Of a DNA stretch of 64,000 bases, positions 55,830 through 64,000 are shown piece by piece (positions within the stretch are counted from its first letter, which is position 1; each line of letters opens with the position of its first letter). Made by a program: the position numbers and the translations under genes. The notes under the pieces are model-generated. The model was not told where the DNA came from and ran no database searches. It saw only the letters and a program-made list of their open reading frames with translations. The stretch is from Synechococcus sp. C9 (GTDB lineage Bacteria > Cyanobacteriota > Cyanobacteriia > Gloeomargaritales > Gloeomargaritaceae), in NCBI RefSeq assembly GCF_022984075.1, contig NZ_JALAAD010000001.1, positions 2,616,501 through 2,680,500 of the forward strand. The letters run 5' to 3'.

Positions 55830-58800
55830 ATTAATTGAAGTACAAACCCATCGTTCTATTGAATTAACGAAGCAAATAGCTTCAAGTGGTGAAGGTTCCG
55901 TTTGGCGGACAAATTGTTCTGGACTGCTTGCCAAAGTATATCATCAGCCCTCTGTTGAACGTATCCAAAAACTAGAGGTAATGCTCAAAAATCCGCCTGA
56001 AGAAATGTTAGCTAATATAGGGCATACATCTTATGCTTGGCCGGTAGCAATTTTAGAAAATGAGAAGGGTCAACGAGTTGGTTTTTTAATGCCAGAAATC
56101 AAGCAGGGACGACAGTTAACTGAGATATATAATCCATCCTTGCGAAAGCGATTAAAGCTAGAGGTTGATTGGAAATTTTTACATACTACTGCTTATAATT
56201 TTGCATTATTGATGGAATCAATTCATAAAGCAGGCTATGTCATTGGGGATGTCAAGCCGGAAAATATTTTGGTAAATCCCCAAGCATTGCCATCAATTAT
56301 TGACACAGATTCATTTCAAGTAAGTGATCCTGAAGGGCATATTTACCGCTGTCCTGTTGGGTCAGAAGGCTTTACTCCGCCTGAATTAATTGGTAAGAAT
56401 TTCAAAGAAATAGACCAGACGGAAGTGCATGACCGCTTTCGTTTAGGGGTTATCGCCTTTACTTTATTATTTGGCTATGAGCCTTTTAAGGGAGTTTGGA
56501 AGGGCGGTGGGGAACCTCCTGAACTTAACGAGTGGGTCAGACATAATTATTGGCCGTACAGTGGTAATGGGAAGGTAGGTTTAGCCGACTATATGATGCC
56601 TTTAGATATAGTGCATCCAGAACTACAGAACTTATTTTTACGTTGTTTCAATGATGGATACTCTGTTCCTGCGATGCGTCCTAGTGCCAGGGAATGGAGG
56701 CTAACATTAGGAATGGCAATTGCCGAGTTACAAGTATGTGGTGTAGTAGAAACCCACCTCTATCACCGTGGAAATTCATCTTGTTGTTGGTGCGAAAGGA
56801 CAGCAAAAGGGCTTCCAGATGTATTTCTATTCAAGAGAACTGTTCTCGCAGTTATTTCTCAGCCTGAACAAAAGCCTGCAACTTTATCCCATCCCAGTAA
56901 CAAAACTCTTGTAACCGTATCTCATCACACTAATAAAACCACAAATAAAAACAATCAATTTTCTTCTAAAAAAGGTATGCTTATATTTTTATTTAGCATT
57001 GCAGTTTGTGGGTTTATATCATTACTTCCAAAATATTATTCTCGAGTTACTACTACCACCTCTAGCGAATCTAGCGAAATTCGTGATGCTTCCTACTATC
57101 ACAATCAAGGAACAATTAAATATTTACACCAAGACTATCTAGGGGCGATAGTCGACTTCAATCAAGCCATTCAACTTAACCCCAACGACCCCTTCTTCTA
57201 CTACGACCGGGGGAAGGCTAAATACGAACTCAAAGATTATCAAGGGGCAATAGCCGACTATACTCAAGCTATTGAAATCTACCCTGATTTTCTCGGTGCT
57301 TACCACCTTCGGGGAAAGGCTAAATATGAACTCAAAGACTATCACGGGGCGGTAGCCGACTACAATCAGGCTATTAGCCTCAGTTCTAGTGATCCCGATG
57401 TCTATGATGCCAATGTCTACTACGACCGGGGGAAGGCTAAATATGAACTCAAAGATTATCAAGGGGCGATAGCAGACTATACTCAAGCTATTGGAATCAA
57501 TCCTAATGATGCCGATACCTATAACAAGCGGGGGCTTGCTAAATACGAACTCAAAGATTATCAAGGGGCAATAGCAGATTACAATCAGGCTATTAGCCTC
57601 GATCCTAATGATGCCGATGCCTACACCAAACGGGGGAATGCTAAATACGAACTCAAGGACTATCCAGGGGCAATAGCAGATTACAATCAGGCTATTAGCC
57701 TCAATCCTAATGATGCCGATACCTACTACAAGCGGGGGAATGCTAAATATGAACTCAAAGATTATCAAGGGGCGGTAGCAGACTATACTCAAGCTATTGG
57801 AATCAATCCTAATGATGCCGATACCTACTACAAGCGGGGGCTTGCTAAATATGAACTCAAAGATTATCAAGGGGCAATAGCAGATTACAATCAGGCTATT
57901 AGCCTCGATCCTAATGATGCCGATGCCTACACCAAACGGGGGAATGCTAAATACGAACTCAAGGACTATCCAGGGGCAGTAGCCGACTACGATCAGGCTA
58001 TTAGCCTCAATCCTAATGATGCTGATGCCTATAACAAGCGGGGGCTTGCTAAATACGAACTCAAAGACTATCAAGGAGAGATAGAAGACTATAATCAAGC
58101 CATTAAAATCAACCCTAATCATGCTAATGCCTATAACAATCGGGGGCTTGTTAAAATTTTTTCCGATGATCGTTCAGGTGGATGTACTGATTTATCACGA
58201 GCGATAGATTTGGGTTCCAAACTGGCATCCAGAAACTATCAAAAATATTGTCGTTATTATGCTGGTGCCTACAACAAGCGGGGGCTTGTTAACCATGAAC
58301 CCAAGGACTATCAAGGGAGAACACAAGACGATACTCAAGCTATTAGCATCAACTCTATTGATGCCAATGCCTACACCAAACAGGGGAATGCTAAATATGA
58401 ACTCGGAGACTATCGAGGGGCAATAGCGGACTACAATCGAGCTATTGGAATCAATCCTAATAATGCTAATGCCTACAACAATCGGGGACTTGCTAAACAT
58501 GAACTCAAAGATTATCAAGGGGCAATAGCAGACTACACTCAAGCTATTAGAATCAATCCTAATGATGCTGATGCCTACAACAAGCGGGGGCTGGCTAAAC
58601 AAAAAATCCGAAACTATCAAGGGGCAATAGCAGACTACACTCAAGCTATTAGAATCAATCCTAATGATGCTAATGCCTACAACAATCGGGGGAATGCTAA
58701 AATTGAACTCCGAGATTATCAAGGGGCAATAGCGGACTACAATCGAGCTATTGGAATCAATCCTAATTATGCCTATGCCTACTACAATCGGGGGAATGCT

Positions 58801-59415
58801 AAAATTGAACTCCGAGATTATCAAGGGGCAATAGCGGACTACAATCGAGCTATTGGAATCAATCCTAATGATGCTAATGCCTACTACAACCGGGGGCTTG
58901 CCAAATATGAACTCCGAGGCTATCAAGGGGCAATAGCAGACTACACTCAAGCTATTAGAATCAATCCTAATGATGCTGATGCCTACACCAAGCGGGGGCT
59001 GGCCAAACAAAAAATCCGAAACTATCGAGGGGCAATAGCAGACTACAATCGAGCCATTAAAATCAATCCTAATGATGCTAATGCCTATATCAATCGGGGG
59101 CTTGCTAAAATTGAACTCCGAGATTATCAAGGGGCGGTAGCGGACTACAATCGAGCTATTAAAATCAATCCTAATGATGCTAATGCCTATATCAATCGGG
59201 GGCTTGCTAAAATTGAACTCCGAGATTATCAAGGGGCGGTAGCGGACTACAATCGAGCTATTAAAATCAATCCTAATGATGCTAATGCCTATATCAATCG
59301 GGGGCTTGCTAAAATTGATTCCAATGATCGTTCAGATGGATGTGCTGATTTATCACGGGCGATAGATTTGGGTTCCGAAGTGGCATCCAGAAACTATCAA
59401 GAATATTGTCGTTAA
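55822..59415 (+). CDS. Protein kinase-like protein with about 22 TPRs (TerY-P triad)
   Basis: 1197 residues. Kinase fold: ASSGEGSVWRT, Lys in LLAKVYH, GDVKPENILV in place of HRDxKxxN, and IDTDSFQV for the metal Asp. SSCCWCERT after it resembles part of a zinc ribbon, common in this triad. A membrane segment follows (MLIFLFSIAVCGFISLL, about 389-405), then about 22 TPRs of the type AxAYNNRGLAKYELKDYQGAIADYTQAIxINPN. The array is a doubled block: repeats 1-11 and 12-22 each end in a cap, RSGGCTDLSRAIDLGSKLAS and RSDGCADLSRAIDLGSEVAS. The TPRs would lie on the other side of the membrane and bind partners. Confidence 0.88.
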   Translation: MNRLIEVQTHRSIELTKQIASSGEGSVWRTNCSGLLAKVYHQPSVERIQKLEVMLKNPPEEMLANIGHTSYAWPVAILENEKGQRVGFLMPEIKQGRQLTEIYNPSLRKRLKLEVDWKFLHTTAYNFALLMESIHKAGYVIGDVKPENILVNPQALPSIIDTDSFQVSDPEGHIYRCPVGSEGFTPPELIGKNFKEIDQTEVHDRFRLGVIAFTLLFGYEPFKGVWKGGGEPPELNEWVRHNYWPYSGNGKVGLADYMMPLDIVHPELQNLFLRCFNDGYSVPAMRPSAREWRLTLGMAIAELQVCGVVETHLYHRGNSSCCWCERTAKGLPDVFLFKRTVLAVISQPEQKPATLSHPSNKTLVTVSHHTNKTTNKNNQFSSKKGMLIFLFSIAVCGFISLLPKYYSRVTTTTSSESSEIRDASYYHNQGTIKYLHQDYLGAIVDFNQAIQLNPNDPFFYYDRGKAKYELKDYQGAIADYTQAIEIYPDFLGAYHLRGKAKYELKDYHGAVADYNQAISLSSSDPDVYDANVYYDRGKAKYELKDYQGAIADYTQAIGINPNDADTYNKRGLAKYELKDYQGAIADYNQAISLDPNDADAYTKRGNAKYELKDYPGAIADYNQAISLNPNDADTYYKRGNAKYELKDYQGAVADYTQAIGINPNDADTYYKRGLAKYELKDYQGAIADYNQAISLDPNDADAYTKRGNAKYELKDYPGAVADYDQAISLNPNDADAYNKRGLAKYELKDYQGEIEDYNQAIKINPNHANAYNNRGLVKIFSDDRSGGCTDLSRAIDLGSKLASRNYQKYCRYYAGAYNKRGLVNHEPKDYQGRTQDDTQAISINSIDANAYTKQGNAKYELGDYRGAIADYNRAIGINPNNANAYNNRGLAKHELKDYQGAIADYTQAIRINPNDADAYNKRGLAKQKIRNYQGAIADYTQAIRINPNDANAYNNRGNAKIELRDYQGAIADYNRAIGINPNYAYAYYNRGNAKIELRDYQGAIADYNRAIGINPNDANAYYNRGLAKYELRGYQGAIADYTQAIRINPNDADAYTKRGLAKQKIRNYRGAIADYNRAIKINPNDANAYINRGLAKIELRDYQGAVADYNRAIKINPNDANAYINRGLAKIELRDYQGAVADYNRAIKINPNDANAYINRGLAKIDSNDRSDGCADLSRAIDLGSEVASRNYQEYCR
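57085..59400 (+). repeat. 102-bp coding repeats of the TPR array
   Basis: DNA copies of the 34-codon TPR are very alike (GACTATCAAGGGGCAATAGC and TCAATCCTAATGATGC recur in most units), with shorter or longer units only at the caps and repeat 4. Adjacent units are often identical over 60 bases or more, suggesting recent expansion or gene conversion. On the reverse strand the same repeats leave two long stop-free frames that are artefacts. Confidence 0.9.
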
Positions 59416-59588
59416 AAATTGCTGAATATTAGAGTCTGTTTAATAGGAAGAACCTAAATCACACTAATTGGTGTGGAAATTCAAACGATTGTCCCTCTGG
59501 ATAGACCGTTCTGCAACTTGAGGATCGGTGTCGGATTACTGTATTTGATCCCGATGTAGAACCCACGCTACGCCGTCAAGGATTTGAC

Positions 59589-60549
59589 TATAGTCATTTT
59601 TAATAAAAATGCAACATTTTATGAGAAGAGGGTGTAAGATAGAAGAGAAGTAGGAATTAAGGAGAAGAATCAGGATGTGTTACAGTCTGGATTTACGGAA
59701 AAAGGTGATAAGTTTCATTGAGAACGGGAATAGTATCACGAAAGCGGCGCGAATCTTCGGCATCAACCGAGCAACCGTGTACCGGTGGCTAGACAGACCC
59801 AATCTGGAGCGCACGAGAGTAGTGAGAAGGAAGAGGAAAATCGATATTGCCAGACTGAATCAAGATGTGGAGAAATACCCCGATAAGACTCTTCAGCAAA
59901 GAGCACAAGAGTTTGGGGTAGTGCCAAGCTCAATATATTATCAATTGAAGCGGCTAAATATCACGAGAAAAAAAACAGTTTCGCTATCGAGAAAGAAATC
60001 ATTCCGATAGAATATTACACTACCGGACATTGAGAGAATTAATCAAGAAGTATGGGATAGAAAGTCTGCTATTTATTGATGAGACGGGCTTTGAGAGGTT
60101 CGTCAGTCTGATTTATGGTTGGGCTAAACGGGGAAAAAAGATTTATGGAGAGCGTCAGGGACGGCGGTATAAACGAGAGAATCTCGTAGCGGGTCGGCGC
60201 AAACATAGCAAGGATTTAATTGCTCCCATGCTATTTGACGGCAGTTTAGATGCGGTGACTTTTGAGCGATGGTTAGAGGTGCATTTATTACCAGCATTGA
60301 CGAGACTATCGGTGTTAATTTTGGACAACGCACCGATTCATCGTAAGAAACGCATTCGAGAATTAGTGGAAGCGGCGGGGCATATCGTATTATTTTTGCC
60401 AACTTATTCCCCAGACCTCAATGACATTGAGCATGACTTTAGCGCATTAAAAAAATTGAGGATGTACGCTCCCCCTGGTACCACCATTGATGAAGTCATT
60501 CGTAATTATTGCGCAAGTTAGTGTCGCATTCTAAACCGAAATGACTATA
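59589..60549 (+). mobile_element. IS630 family insertion sequence, apparently intact
   Basis: About 961 bp. Left end TATAGTCATTT (59589), 9 bp later ATGCAACA; the right end on the other strand gives TATAGTCATTT, 9 bp, ATGCGACA, ending at 60549. TA is at each outer edge. It lies between the TerY-P triad and the methyltransferase gene. Its ends differ from those of the IS630 at 24.6 kb. Confidence 0.88.
59675..60521 (+). CDS. IS630 transposase expressed by +1 frameshift at an A8 run
   Basis: ORF A (59675-60010) has the two helix-turn-helix parts (ITKAARIFGINRATVYRWLD; VVPSSIYYQLKRLNITRKK). ORF B, in the +1 frame, continues as KKQFRYRERNHSDRILHYRTLRE and carries the DDE triad: LFIDETGFE, LILDNAPIH and DLNDIEHDF. 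The frames join at eight A (59968-59975) followed by C, the same place and sequence type as in the other IS630 here. The joined product is about 280 aa, the usual size, with no other defects, so it may be active. Confidence 0.88.
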
Positions 60550-60677
60550 AGTATGAATGATCGCTTAAATTTTGCGAATTACCTGATGCCCACCCCATAG
60601 GCGGCTGATTGTTCTGACGGCACCATTCCCTTGCAGGTGGTCAAGTATCATTAAAGTATTACCGAACGGCGAGGAAT

Positions 60678-63600
60678 ATGTCGGAGCGTAGGCTACAGCT
60701 TGATGATGTGCGGCTCACGGATTCCCCCCGTCGGATTGCGGATTTATTTCGCCGTTTGGGATACCGGACAGATGCAGAGGTATTGCCCCTCGACCTGGAG
60801 AGTTTGGAGTTGCCCCCCCGCAGTCAAGCCGCCATTCGTACTGCTTTTTTGATTGCTGACCAACCGGGAACGCCCGCCCTCCAAGTGTTATTGCTGGAAT
60901 TGCGTGACGCTGAATGGGAATCAAGTGGTACCGCCAGTGGTCGGATGAAAGCGATTGCCAAGGTACTCAGTCAGAAACCGGATTACTACCTGTTGTTGGC
61001 GACCAATACCAATTATGACCGCCTGCTGGTGGTAAATCCCCGCAAAAGCCTTGATCCGCAGGGGAATATCAGGACAGGGATTCGCAAGTTACTGATTGAC
61101 CGGCGCAATCCCACCGCCTACGACCGAGACCGATTGGAAGCACTGGCGATAAACGTTCAACATCCCCGGGAACTGTATCAGTCCCATTGTGCCGCTTTTG
61201 ATGTTGAAAAAATTACCAAGGAATTTTACCGGGGCTACCAAGACCTTTTTCAACGGGTGCAAACTGTTGTCAAACATCATAATCCCCATCCCTATTTTGA
61301 AGATAAAAAACGGTTACAGCAATTTTGTCAAAGAATGTTGGGCAGGATTATGTTTTTATACTTCCTGCAAAAGAAGAATTTTTTGGCTGAAGACCGGCAG
61401 TTTTTAACCCAACAATATCGTCATAGGAAATTACAATCTCATGGTACAGAATACTACACTGAAATTTTAGAAAATTTGTTTTTCAATGTGCTGAATACGC
61501 CGATGGATCAACGGTCAGGACTACCGGATGCCTGGTGCAGAGGTATTCCCTACTTGAATGGGGGTCTATTTGAACGGGATTATGGGGTGGGAATTGTAGA
61601 TGGTGCAGGTCAAGAAACTCCAGCGGAAATTCATTTACCTAATTCATTATTTGACCCTGGCGATACCCATAGCATCTTAGCATTTTTCAATCGCTACAAT
61701 TTCACCGTAGCAGAAAATTTGCCGGGGGATGAGGATGTGGCTGTTGACCCGGAGATGTTGGGAAAAGTGTTTGAGAATTTATTGGAAGAACAACAGCGGG
61801 GTGAGAGTGGAACGTTTTACACGCCAAGGGGTATTGTCCAATTTATGTGCGAATCGGCATTGTGTCACTATCTTGCCAGTGAAACGGGTATAAAACTAGA
61901 GGCAATTCAAGAATTATTGAGCTTGGATTTAGCGGAAATTAGCTCTACGGAATTGAACGAAAAATTAAGTCGGACAGAGGCGCAAGCGATCAAAACGGCT
62001 CTTAGTCATGTGAAAATTCTTGACCCGGCGGTGGGTTCTGGAGCTTTTCCGTTGGGGATGATGCAGGTGATTTTAAGCCTACGTCAGGTGGTGGCTCGCC
62101 GGGAAGGGATGACAGTAGAACGGGGCAGTTTACTCATCAGCGAATGGAAGCGGGAAATTATTGCTAATAATCTTTACGGGGTGGATATTAAACCAGAAGC
62201 GGTGGAGATTGCAAAATTGCGGTTGTGGCTATCGCTAGTGGTAGATATTCCTCGAATTGAGGATGTAGAACCTTTGCCCAATTTGGATTATAAACTGATG
62301 TGCGGCGATTCACTCATCACGACAATCAATGGTGAACATATCATCCCTGACCCCCGTAAATCGGAATTACAACTGAGTTTGATGGTTAGTCCTTTGCAAG
62401 CAGAAATTCAAAAGTTAGTTGAATTAGAGAAAAAGTTTTATTTTGTGAATGCGGAAGAACGCAACGCTCTGCGAACTGAGATTTTGAACATAGAAAGAAA
62501 TATATTTATCACGGCTATTCAGAATCAACGTAAGCTATTAGAAGATAAAAGAAAGCTCAAAGAAGCCGGTTTGCTTTCAGCGACAAGAGTTAATAAAGCA
62601 ATGCAGGACGAATATGACCGTATTTTATTATCTATTCAAAGATTAAATGAATTTGAGGCAGAGGTATTGAGAGGGGAACGGTCGCTGACATTTTTCCAGT
62701 ATCCCCTACACTTCCAGGATGTGTTTCAACAGGGGGGATTTGATATTGTGATTGGCAACCCACCCTATGTACGCCAAGAACAAATTAAAGACTTGAAACC
62801 AGCGTTACAGCGGGAGTACGAATGTTATACAGGCAGAGCCGATTTGTTTGTTTATTTCTATGAACAGGGATTGAATTTACTTAAACCGGGTGGGTATCTC
62901 ACCTATATTTCCTCTAATAAATATATGCGTAGTAGTTATGGGGAAAAATTGCGGGATTTTTTAGGAAATAAAAGTAAAATTTTGCATCTGATAGATTTTG
63001 GGGATACGAATGTATTTGAAGAAGCGATTGCTTATCCAAGTATTATCCTATTACAGAAAGATGCGCCCAAACAAGACACCAACTCAGTCAAAGCATTAAC
63101 CTGGAGTCAGGATGAACCCCTCGACAATTTTCCAGCAGTTTTTAAGCAACGCAGTATTCTGATTTTACAAAAGGAATTAACTCGTGATGGTTGGCGGTTG
63201 GAGTCTCCATCAGTTTTACGCTTGTTGGAAAAACTCCGCAAAGCCGGTACACCCTTGGGGGAATATGTCAACGGACGGTTTTACTATGGGATTAAAACAG
63301 GGCTGAATGAAGCGTTTGTAGTGGATCGGGCGACGCGGGATAGATTGATTGCTGAACACCCCTCTTCTGCTGAAATTCTCAAGCCATTTCTACGGGGAAA
63401 AGATGTGAAAAGATGGTGTGTGGATTATCAGGATTTGTGGTTAATTTTTACTCGTCGAGGGACTGAGATCGAGAAATACCCCGCAATTAAGAAGCATTTA
63501 GACAACTATAAGGATCAACTTCTGAACAGAGCAACATCCCATTTACATCCTTGGTATGAACTTCAACAGCCTCAAGAAGGATGCTGGCAGGAGTTTGAGC

Positions 63601-64000
63601 GACTGAAGATTATTCTTGGTAGATTTATGGATAAACCAACTTTCGCATTTGATAGGGAGAAGTTTTTTCATAATGATGCTCTTTACATGATTTCAGGAGT
63701 TAGTGAGTATGTAGTTGCAATTTTAAACTCGTCAATAAGTTGGTGGTTTTTGAGGCAAATATGCACAGATTTACAAAACGGATATTTGCAGGCTTTTCAG
63801 AAGGATTTATTTCAAATCCCCATTCCCCCAGCCTCAGAACACGACAAAGAAGTGATTTGTTCTCTAGTGCAAAAATGCCTAGATTCTAGGGGACAAGGGG
63901 TAGAGCAATGGGAGCAAGAAATAGATGAGATTGTCGCTCGTTTATACGGTTTGACCGAGACAGAACGAGCCATCATCACAGAGAGGGACAATGATCGACG
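60678..64000 (+). CDS. Eco57I-like (type IIG/IIL) DNA methyltransferase-restriction protein, partial at right edge
   Basis: One frame from ATG 60678, after GAGGAAT, runs open to the window end: at least 1107 residues. An N-terminal region (residues 1 to about 370) is of unclear role. TFYTPRGIVQFM and ILDPAVGSGAFPLGM are SAM-binding motifs; FDIVIGNPPYVRQEQI is the catalytic NPPY of N6-adenine methyltransferases. The C-terminal part (FYYGIKTGLNEAFVVD, LKPFLRGKDVKRW, KHLDNYKDQLLNRA) is a TaqI-type target recognition domain and LYGLTETERAII is typical of the last 20 residues, so the stop is probably just outside. No PD-(D/E)xK site was located with certainty; it could be a PglX-like or restriction enzyme. 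Confidence 0.85.
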   Translation, partial: MSERRLQLDDVRLTDSPRRIADLFRRLGYRTDAEVLPLDLESLELPPRSQAAIRTAFLIADQPGTPALQVLLLELRDAEWESSGTASGRMKAIAKVLSQKPDYYLLLATNTNYDRLLVVNPRKSLDPQGNIRTGIRKLLIDRRNPTAYDRDRLEALAINVQHPRELYQSHCAAFDVEKITKEFYRGYQDLFQRVQTVVKHHNPHPYFEDKKRLQQFCQRMLGRIMFLYFLQKKNFLAEDRQFLTQQYRHRKLQSHGTEYYTEILENLFFNVLNTPMDQRSGLPDAWCRGIPYLNGGLFERDYGVGIVDGAGQETPAEIHLPNSLFDPGDTHSILAFFNRYNFTVAENLPGDEDVAVDPEMLGKVFENLLEEQQRGESGTFYTPRGIVQFMCESALCHYLASETGIKLEAIQELLSLDLAEISSTELNEKLSRTEAQAIKTALSHVKILDPAVGSGAFPLGMMQVILSLRQVVARREGMTVERGSLLISEWKREIIANNLYGVDIKPEAVEIAKLRLWLSLVVDIPRIEDVEPLPNLDYKLMCGDSLITTINGEHIIPDPRKSELQLSLMVSPLQAEIQKLVELEKKFYFVNAEERNALRTEILNIERNIFITAIQNQRKLLEDKRKLKEAGLLSATRVNKAMQDEYDRILLSIQRLNEFEAEVLRGERSLTFFQYPLHFQDVFQQGGFDIVIGNPPYVRQEQIKDLKPALQREYECYTGRADLFVYFYEQGLNLLKPGGYLTYISSNKYMRSSYGEKLRDFLGNKSKILHLIDFGDTNVFEEAIAYPSIILLQKDAPKQDTNSVKALTWSQDEPLDNFPAVFKQRSILILQKELTRDGWRLESPSVLRLLEKLRKAGTPLGEYVNGRFYYGIKTGLNEAFVVDRATRDRLIAEHPSSAEILKPFLRGKDVKRWCVDYQDLWLIFTRRGTEIEKYPAIKKHLDNYKDQLLNRATSHLHPWYELQQPQEGCWQEFERLKIILGRFMDKPTFAFDREKFFHNDALYMISGVSEYVVAILNSSISWWFLRQICTDLQNGYLQAFQKDLFQIPIPPASEHDKEVICSLVQKCLDSRGQGVEQWEQEIDEIVARLYGLTETERAIITERDNDR

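Noticed and set aside
57139-59232. Two long minus-strand ORFs (327 and 345 codons) opposite the TPR array
   Set aside because: They are created by the 102-bp repeat lacking stops on the reverse strand; the products are low-complexity Ile/Val-rich repeats with no start signals.
1-64000. tRNA and rRNA genes
   Set aside because: Gaps were read for cloverleaf landmarks (GGTTCRANYCC, CCA ends) and rRNA-like stretches; none convincing was seen by eye.

Overview
The window is cyanobacterial. It carries ycf39, the NblS-RpaB response regulator rpaB, ctaA/ctaB, ccs1 (ResB), the carotenoid-cyclase relative cruP, a Pho box of the cyanobacterial type, and many short hypothetical genes of cyanobacterial style. 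GC is moderate in the housekeeping parts and visibly lower in the defence-like parts. I cannot fix the genus; an early-branching unicellular lineage such as Gloeomargarita is only a guess. No rRNA, tRNA or CRISPR array was recognised.

Layout. 0-9.2 kb: small and signalling genes (isoaspartyl peptidase, FIST protein overlapping a Ser/Thr kinase, flotillin, J-domain protein, Uma2 protein), separated by repeat-filled gaps. 9.2-19.6 kb: a housekeeping run (rpsB-tsf-cobO-yvcK-like-tsaE-ccs1, then ctaA-ctaB, ycf39, NAD kinase). 19.7-24.6 kb: a giant secreted nucleotidase/choice-of-anchor/RTX protein behind a five-unit Pho box. 24.6-25.7 kb: a dead IS630 element that has itself been hit by a 115-bp MITE. 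25.8-33.7 kb: TldE/PmbA, DinG-like helicase, MnmC-like methyltransferase, prfA, a Cache-HAMP protein and an AMIN-M23 peptidase. 35.1-38.6 kb: a sulfur cluster (TSUP permease, NIL-domain protein, CysA-type ATPase, Rrf2 regulator, cysK). 39.2-43.6 kb: a retron-like cassette (reverse transcriptase, HEPN-like protein, WYL regulator, unknown protein). 43.8-51.5 kb: egtD, cruP, suhB-like, rpaB, CheW-like plus thrS. 52.1-64 kb: a second defence-like island.

The second island contains a 204-residue protein that looks like only the N-terminal third of Cas12k. Diverging from it is a MerR protein that looks like CvkR, the known repressor of type V-K CRISPR transposons, but fused to an HsdR-type PD-(D/E)xK nuclease domain. 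Next to this pair are a vWA-PP2C-kinase (TerY-P) triad whose kinase ends in about 22 TPRs, a second IS630, and a large Eco57I/type IIG-like methyltransferase that runs off the right edge. The Cas12k-fragment/CvkR-nuclease pair and the retron cassette are the best candidates for undescribed systems.

Two short repeat families fill most gaps. One is a non-autonomous element of about 95-130 bp with GGGCACCTCT-type inverted ends and 4-bp target duplications. The other is a 123-bp unit present once as a tandem array. All family assignments rest on reading motifs by eye; comparisons to Cas12k, CvkR and other families are from memory and no search was run.
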